10,792 bases of DNA from the NCBI GenBank assembly GCA_025201865.1, contig MU602780.1:1-10792 (forward strand), given 5' to 3'. Origin of the DNA: Ramicandelaber brevisporus. Taxonomy: Eukaryota; Kickxellomycota; Ramicandelaberales; Ramicandelaberaceae. A program made the translations under genes and the position numbers. The notes below the pieces were generated by a model. That model had not been told where the DNA came from and ran no database searches. It saw only the letters and a list, made by a program, of their open reading frames with translations. Positions 5,704 through 10,792 of this stretch are shown piece by piece; the first letter of the stretch is position 1, and the number at the start of each line of letters is the position of its first letter.

Positions 5704-7341
5704 TTAGTTAGACTGAGAGGTATAGTGCAAAGGCGTAGTTGGAGTTGGCGGTGGAAGTCGAATTCGAGTGACTGTTTGAGGCGATGATAATGGACCACTC
5801 TGTGCATAGTTCTGCGGTGGTTGTAGTTGCGATTGATATGATTGATATAATGGTGTTTGTGATGTCTGACGGGAAACTTGCTGGTGTGTATATGAAGAGC
5901 CAGGTGCTGCTGCTGTTGCATGTGGACTATAAGGTGTGCCATCAAAGTATACTGGAGGCGATGTTGATGCTGAAGCATGTAGTTGTGGCTGTGGCTGTGG
6001 CTGTGGCTGTGATTGCGGCGGCTGAGGTAGAACTGGACGCTGATGCAGTGGCGGCGGCTGTGGAAGCTGTCCAGGTGGACGAATGTATCGCTGGCCGACT
6101 GGTGAAGGGAGCCAGGATGGCTCGATGATGTCATTGCTGTCGCCAGCCATCCGAACATCTTCAACGCTGCCATACGAATAACCAACCTGTTGAGTAGGCG
6201 GCACAGCTTGCGGACCAGGCTGTCGTTGATCGCTGTGCACTGGCGCCATAAACTCGCTTGTATCCTGGAAGCGAGCATGATCATTATATGAATTCGAAAT
6301 GGATGACTGAACTCGTGAGTGGCGTCGACCGGCTGACATTGATGTCGATGATGTTGAGGGCCGTTGATATGGAAGTGGGAACTGGTGTACTGATGAACGA
6401 TGCTGAAGTCGATGGGGTGAGGAAAGAGGTGGTTGATGATGCTGGCTATATGGTGAGCGCGGTGAATGTGGGGGCTCGGCAAGCAACGCCGGCGATGTTG
6501 CAGCACTGTGGGATATGCTTGAACTGTACTGAAGCTCGTCAGAGCTGCCGCGAAGTGGAGGTGGTGCAATGTCCGATACTAAACCAAGCCGGCTCTGGCC
6601 AGCATTTTGGATAGATCCACGATGACGCAGTGCACGCTTGCCAGCGTTGACATCAGAATTGGATCGATATCGATTGGTTGCAAGAGTGGCACTGACATGA
6701 GGCAGTGGGGACAGCTGTGCCGTTGAAACCATCGTATCACTGTGGCTGTTGCTGACCATACTAACTGCGCTGTCGACTGTTCCAGAGATGAGTGAGGTGC
6801 GAGACATTTGCTGAGTAATTGGCGAAATGGTTGCACTTGGCGAGATACCGTTGCTCAGCGATGGAGACACCAGAGCAGAGCCGCCAAAGCCGTCTTGGCT
6901 ACTGCTGTCCACCACATTGTGCAATGGAGACACTTTGGGACGATTGCGCCGGGCTGGAGGCACAATTGGAGTGATCACGACATCCATACTGCTGTCATCT
7001 TCAAATGCAACATCTGATGGATCATCAATGTCGACATACAATTGAAGACCAGCCTGAGCAACCAAGTCAGCCACGCTAATGCCGTCAAAGAATCGCTCGA
7101 GCATTGGATGAGTCAGCAGTGGATCAGCCATGGATGTATCAACATCAAGAACCACGTCAGTCCGATTTTGCAACGTGCACATTCGTTCGATAGTATCTTT
7201 GTTGTGTCGTGTGCCACGCAGTGTGAGTTTCTTCAGAGTTGGAATCTCCAGAATGCTTCGAACCGCGGTCTCGTCAAAATGAGTGGCTCCAGTAAGTCGG
7301 AACTCCTCAAGAGGTGCCCCAATCTGTCGACGCTGTTGTTG

Positions 7342-7372
<31 letters not shown>

Positions 7373-9930
7373 TGCTGGGACTGGTCAGCCGCATCGCTAC
7401 TTGTAGAGCTGGACTGGGGTGTTGCCAGGTGACGAGATACAGTTGCAGAAAAGTCAGAATTGTCAAAGTATAATGTACGCAGCTGTGGCATGTTGAAGAA
7501 TACTGTGTTGGCTTGCTCCATATAGAATTGTGTGTATTGAATGTGAAGATACTGCAATCCGGCCAGTGTAGAAACCGGTCGTTTGAGAAGCGTCTTGCTG
7601 CCGATGCTGGTGCTGCCAGCAATGCTGAGATGAGTCAGCTTGGTCAAATCGCGCAGCAAGTTCATACCGCCAGCCGTCGTAGCATGCTTGCAGCCATCCA
7701 CAACAATGCGCTCAATCTGCGGACAGCTGCCAGAGATTTCAGTCAGGACACTCTCCTGAATCGATGCGCATTGGACCAGCAGCAGATTGCGCAGGTTGGC
7801 ATGCCATGGTGGACTGTCGTTACCTGAGCCAACTCGAGCACCGGGCGTGCGGGCCTTGAACAGTCGAGTGATTTCTTCGCCTCGCATGGCGCCAATGTCA
7901 TCGTCTTCGTTGACTCCATAAACGATTAGAGTGCGCAGCGACGACATCGTTTGACCTGCTACAGTACCAAGATTTGCTGGTAGGATGATCGACAGCCAGA
8001 TCAGAGATCGACCTGGAGCACTCCGCTGTTGGTCAGAAGCTGAGGTTGTCGAAGCAGTCTCTGAACTTGCACCGGTTGAACTGGAGACAACAGAAACAGA
8101 GGTGGCACTCAATGATGGCGCAAACCGGACAGGAGTGCGGAAATGATAGCCAAGTGCCTGTAGATTAACAAACTCCGTTACAATTGTCATATAGTAATGT
8201 GCATAGTTACCTCGCGGAAAGTCCAAGTAAAGTCGCAGTGTGTTCTTCTTTGACAATGAGCCCAGCAGTGCGTTAATCATGCTGTTTTCTGGTGGACTCG
8301 ATGCTGGATGCGCAATATATGTCAATGCAGCAACACGAGGCCGTAGAGAGCGCAGTAGAGCAACGACACCAAAAAACGTGATGCCAAGACAACGTTCAAT
8401 GTGAACCTCCCGAATGCCAGCGTTGCCATGCAATGCTGCCAGGATAGAATCATCGCATGCCTTCTCGCTCAATTCACGCAGTCGCAGTACACATGGCTCG
8501 GGTGTATCATTGATTGCTGCTGTAACATCTGCTCTCGAGTAATGGTTGCCAACGAGCACAATTGAGTTTGAGGGATTGTTTGGTGCGATTAGCTGCATGT
8601 ATCCAATGTTAGCTTCACGCATTGCAGCCGCTTGTTTCTTTGATAATGTTGGCGTAGTTGTGGATGTAGGACTGATCAGTTGCATGGAGGAGGGCACAAT
8701 GATTGTTGTAACTCCAGTTGATGGTGAAGGCTGAGGCTGATGTAAGTGTGGCGATAGCGGAGTAGGAGCACCATTTCCAGCATGTCCAAAATGCGCAGTT
8801 GTTGATCCGGACACTAGAGGTGAAACCATCATGCTCGACGACACTGGAGACAAAACCGATGGATGTGAGCTGAGCGGCGACGACGGTGTTGGACTCCACA
8901 GCCCACTTGGGCGGCTGGACAAGATCCCAACCGCAGTTTCCAATCCATACACATTTATAAGCATTTTTATCTGCTCAACAGCTTCTGTCAATGGCCTACT
9001 CAGTGACATTGCATTGATATAGTCGTGCGCATGGGCCAGCCGAGTGGCATCGTCAATCAGTCCAAGCTGGTGGAATACAATCGACAGCGGAGGAATCAAC
9101 GTTTGTGACACATGCGCATTCGAATCGTTTTCTTTACTCATGCCAATTAGCATTTGTAGCGCTGATTTGGCGATTGATTTACTCTGGTGTAGAACTTGCT
9201 GTTGAGCGACAAAGAACGCTGAAGATGAGGGCTGGTGTTGACCAGATGCATACTCCAATATACCACGTCGAATTGCACCGGATGCAACGCCGTCTTCGGG
9301 AACATTGATGAGACTGTGACCGGCACGCGATCCGCCTCGTCTACGGCCAAGTAATTGTGAGGTGCTGGCTGTCAGCGATACACTACTGATACTGGCGGTG
9401 CTGTTACCGCGTGGTCGATTGACTAAAACTGAGGGCGATATTGTCGATGCTACTACTGTCGATGGTGTTGCTGTTGTTGTTGCTGCTGCTGCTGTTGTTG
9501 TCGCTGTCATCATAGTCATGGAGTTATCGACTACAGGAGGCGGTGGCGGTGGCGGTGAAACAAGAGCCGGGTGAAGAGATGATGAAGAAGCATGAGCAGG
9601 CTGATACAGATTGTTTGCGTAGTGTTGCATGGTTATTGCCGATGACGATGGTTGTGACTGATGATGTTGATAATGTTGTTGCTGTTGTTGTTGTTGCCAA
9701 TTCTGTTGCCGCTGCTGAATGGCTTGAGATGGATAGTGTTGTTGAGTTGAGTGAGGAGGAGTGATTGATTCAACCACAAAACTCGGAGCAGGAGTATTAT
9801 CGACAATATCCATGCCACTGCCATTGCTGCCGCCACTATTGTCATTGAGACTCTTGCTGCTTCCCTCCGCCGCCGCTGCAGCTAGCTGGTCAAGTGAGCT
9901 GCGGTGCCGGGGTTGCTGTAGTTGATGCAT
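5704..9930 (-). CDS. Large leucine-rich-repeat-like protein with long disordered arms (1408 aa)
   Basis: One uninterrupted frame of 1408 codons. Residues 1 to about 265 are Ser/Thr/Pro/Gln-rich, with a Gln/His tract near 70-97. A predicted helical segment follows near 265-345 (ALQMLIGMSKEND, then AVEQIKMLINVYGLETAVGI), then more low complexity to about 425. Residues 430-985 are ordered and leucine-rich with irregular, cysteine-containing repeats such as LRNLLLVQCASI, IERIVVDGCKHAT, LTHLSIAGSTSI, LQYLHIQYTQF, LRTLYFDNSDF and LKKLTLRGTRHN. This resembles the RNI/AMN1-FBXL type of repeat, but I see no F-box. Fifteen Gln (852-866) interrupt the repeat region. The tail (about 990-1408) is Ser/Pro/Gln-rich with basic RxxS motifs. 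The ATG at 9928-9930 is the first after an in-frame TGA (9973-9975). A protein-interaction scaffold is plausible; the specific function is unknown. Confidence 0.85.
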
Positions 9931-10136
9931 GGATATCCTCCCTCTAAAAATTGAAACGCCTCCTTTATTTTGTCAACGGAACTGCAGGAGAGGCGGTGGG
10001 AGAGCTGCAGAGTTGATATTGTTTGCAAAGTGCACAGCAAGGGGGACGGACGAATGGACAGAGGAGTTGGATTGAAAATGGCAAACGGGTCGATAGTCGG
10101 ATGCGCAGTATCGCACGCTAAACACGTACACTCGCC

Positions 10137-10137
<1 letters not shown>

Positions 10138-10167
<30 letters not shown>

Positions 10168-10178
10168 GTGCTGCTGCT
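10138..10178 (-). repeat. CAG/CAA trinucleotide tract upstream of the LRR gene
   Basis: On the minus strand a run of CAG and CAA triplets, with one CAC, lies about 210-250 bases before the LRR ATG. In phase with the LRR frame it would read as polyGln, but a TGA at 9973-9975 separates it from the start codon, so as drawn it is untranslated. Confidence 0.85.
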
Positions 10179-10653
10179 TGACAGTGTGGTTGTAGCTGGT
10201 GTTAATGTTCGAGAGTGACAAAGTAGATGAGGGTGCCCAGATCCAAGCCGCACAGAACCCTCTAACCAACGTGGAGATGAGCTCGCAAAGGCAATAGGCG
10301 ACAGAAGGCTTGTTGGGGGAGGTTCGTGCCACGAGAGAGATTGAGGTCGAATATGCGAGACAGTCAATCGAACAGCAGTGTCGCAGCGTAGCGCAAAACC
10401 TTCCGGAAGTGAGCTGCAACACCGACAGGTCCAACAACAAGGCCAGAAAGTGCGCAACACCAACAACAAGAGGAATGGGGGGGTGATGGGGAAACAATAG
10501 GGTGGAACGCGATAAACTGGTGAGTTTGAGCAAGTCAGAAGGACTGTAAAAGTCGTCAATTGATGTGGCTGTTGCTGTACGATGTTGATGTCAGGCGAAG
10601 AACGAAAGGATACGGTGGTACACGATAAGACGAGTATGAAAAGGATGGCAGAC

Positions 10654-10671
10654 GAGAGAGAGAGAGAGAGA
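10654..10671. repeat. (GA)9 microsatellite
   Basis: A perfect GA dinucleotide run, purine-only on the plus strand, lies about 725 bases upstream of the LRR start. CT-rich promoter or leader sequence on the minus strand is common in fungi, so it may be part of the promoter. Confidence 0.9.
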
Positions 10672-10792
10672 AAGCGTGTGTCAAATTAAAGATCGAAAAG
10701 CAGCAAAGCAAACTCAACCTCAAAAAAGCAGTGACAAGAGGACTTGCTGTCGATTTCGATGCTGATGTTCGGTGCTTGACAGGGAGAAGGGG

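Larger units (their letters stand above)
9931..10792 (-). promoter_or_regulatory. Long ATG-free upstream region of the LRR gene (probable 5' leader)
   Basis: From the LRR start codon to the window edge, the minus strand contains no ATG at all in 862 bases, whereas the plus strand contains 16. This is expected of a transcribed leader scanned by ribosomes. The minus strand is pyrimidine-rich and poor in A, which accounts for part of the deficit. It contains a CAG/CAA tract and a GA repeat, listed separately, and a possible splice acceptor (TTTCAATTTTTAG, AG at 9944-9945) just before the start codon. Two frames here are open for more than 200 codons but have no ATG and no protein-like features. 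Confidence 0.45.

Noticed and set aside
5688-6569. 293-codon minus-strand open frame inside the 3' part of the LRR gene
   Set aside because: It overlaps the LRR coding region in another frame. Its His/Ser/Gln-rich translation is the frame-shifted reading of the Pro/Gln/Ser-rich tail, and it has no domain.
7042-7473. 143-codon plus-strand open frame with a Leu run
   Set aside because: It is antisense to the LRR gene; the Leu run is the reverse reading of the Gln tract.
9882-10559. 225-codon minus-strand open frame upstream of and overlapping the LRR start
   Set aside because: It starts at TTG, contains no methionine, has a random-looking Cys/Trp/Ser-rich translation, and overlaps the real start codon out of frame.

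Overview
The window looks like a gene-dense stretch of a fungal nuclear genome. It carries intron-poor eukaryotic protein genes, a nuclear-type tRNA gene with internal A and B boxes, a C2H2 factor whose paired fingers resemble the Msn2/Msn4 stress-response type, many Gln/Ala/Pro homopolymer tracts in proteins, and microsatellites between genes. These tracts and a BP74-type domain fit an early-diverging (for example zoosporic) fungus, but that placement is inference.

Layout, left to right. (1) The 3' end of an unrecognised plus-strand gene (1-162). (2) A minus-strand gene for a 47-residue secreted four-cysteine peptide (273-416). (3) A minus-strand gene for a signal-peptide protein with a Gln/Pro linker and a BP74-type domain (903-1517); its leader carries a decamer repeat, and a good TATA box lies upstream. 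(4) A microsatellite-rich spacer. (5) A minus-strand tRNA-Lys(UUU) gene (2262-2334) with an upstream TATA-like site and a T4 terminator. (6) A minus-strand gene for a 532-residue two-finger C2H2 transcription factor (2465-4063). (7) An 863-base divergent intergenic region. (8) A plus-strand gene for a DNA polymerase delta small-subunit (POLD4/Cdm1) homologue with a polyQ N-terminus (4927-5472). (9) A convergent, minus-strand gene for a 1408-residue protein with a leucine-rich-repeat-like core inside long disordered arms (5704-9930). (10) 862 bases upstream of that gene, up to the window edge.

No operon-like or single-pathway logic links the genes. The zinc-finger and POLD4 genes are divergent and share one intergenic region; POLD4 and the LRR gene are convergent and share a 231-base 3' interval.

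The most notable non-coding signal is strand-specific loss of ATG upstream of start codons. The 862 bases before the LRR gene contain no ATG on the coding strand but 16 on the other strand. The zinc-finger gene shows the same over 425 bases, and the BP74-type gene over a span that ends close to where its TATA box predicts transcription to begin. These are probably long 5' leaders kept free of upstream start codons. I found no CRISPR array, transposon, rRNA or recognisable defence or biosynthetic system.
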